Assembly: GCF_018531465.1 (NCBI RefSeq) | Contig: NZ_JAHDTF010000036.1 | Span: 60,095 to 124,094 of the forward strand | Source: Sphaerisporangium fuscum | GTDB lineage: Bacteria > Actinomycetota > Actinomycetes > Streptosporangiales > Streptosporangiaceae | DNA: 64,000 nucleotides | Direction of reading: 5' to 3' | Part shown: piece by piece, positions 63,942 through 64,000 of the stretch | How the letters are laid out: each line of letters starts with the position of its first letter | Position numbering within the stretch: the first letter of the stretch is position 1 | Translations under genes and position numbers: made by a program | Notes under the pieces: model-generated | What the model saw: only the letters and a program-made list of their open reading frames with translations | Databases searched by the model: none | Told to the model about the DNA's origin: nothing

Positions 63942-64000
63942 ATGACCCCCCATGAGCTTTCGGTTGTGCGGCAGCGCCTTGAGGCGTTCGCCGCGGAGAT
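63942..64000 (+). CDS. 5' end of a second IS701-like transposase (partial)
   Basis: Nineteen codons are visible, MTPHELSVVRQRLEAFAAE, resembling the start of actinomycete IS701 transposases (VRxRLExFAAE). It is not the same element as the IS at 56137, whose protein starts differently. The gene continues beyond the window and no inverted-repeat end can be checked. Confidence 0.5.
   Translation, partial: MTPHELSVVRQRLEAFAAE

Overview
The window is very GC-rich chromosomal DNA with actinobacterial gene content, GTG/TTG starts and many 4-nt stop/start overlaps. The cell-division and signalling cluster fhaA-fhaB-pstP-ftsW/rodA-pbpA-pknA-pknB, with a class E sortase, trpG/pabA, crgA, a rhomboid protease and a cyclophilin beside it, is the origin-proximal arrangement of Streptomyces, mycobacteria and Streptosporangiales. 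Protein style (FhaA, PknB, paired CNNM proteins, DUF5324) suggests a Streptosporangiales member such as Nonomuraea, Streptosporangium or Microbispora. This is inference; no 16S gene is present.

1-10.2 kb is the right part of an actinomycete integrative and conjugative element (AICE). It holds a string of small coupled unknown genes, a lysine/arginine-rich protein, a two-helix membrane protein, an FtsK/TraB-type DNA-transfer ATPase, a 17-bp perfect hairpin, a prim-pol type primase, an SF3-like helicase/replication protein and a tyrosine integrase. The 3' end of the replication gene carries at least twelve exact copies of an 8-bp word (AGCGTCCA or its complement) in both orientations and several reading frames, a strong candidate for the replication origin or transfer locus. 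The left end of the element lies outside the window.

10.5-18.9 kb carries a phosphotransferase, a rhodanese, an Fpg/Nei glycosylase, an LCP cell-wall ligase, a CNNM pair, an MFS transporter and a tRNA-Leu(CAG) followed by a three-unit tandem array of terminator hairpins. 19.0-27.8 kb is the FHA/phosphatase/FtsW/PBP/kinase operon, closed by a terminator. 28-31.7 kb holds TrpG/PabA, a small membrane protein, sortase E, CrgA, two DnaA-box-like sites, rhomboid and cyclophilin.

31.8-46 kb is mixed chromosomal content: DUF5324, a lipocalin-like (DUF7064/7065-type) protein behind a KstR-like palindrome, an AI-2E-type exporter, a PadR/SRPBCC pair, two tandem secreted ricin-type lectins, dihydrolipoamide dehydrogenase, a secreted protein built of Trp/Arg tetrapeptide repeats, a leaderless-looking HTH regulator, IMPase, a P-loop kinase, CadD-type transporter, AraC regulator, VOC and DUF72 proteins. 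46-55.5 kb has TetR, a receptor-like Ser/Thr kinase, an M23 peptidase, a NarL-type two-component pair, a methyltransferase and an orphan QcrB-like membrane protein.

56-64 kb is more mobile. A complete IS701-family element with 24-bp perfect inverted repeats sits in a CTAG that forms the stop codon of a SigJ-type sigma factor gene; its transposase is frameshifted near the end. Then come MarR/tautomerase with a double palindromic operator, a flavin-type oxidoreductase fold protein, a poly-gamma-glutamate hydrolase, a kinase, a HIT protein and a lower-GC end with a T-arm-like tRNA remnant, integrase-arm-like repeats and the start of another transposase.
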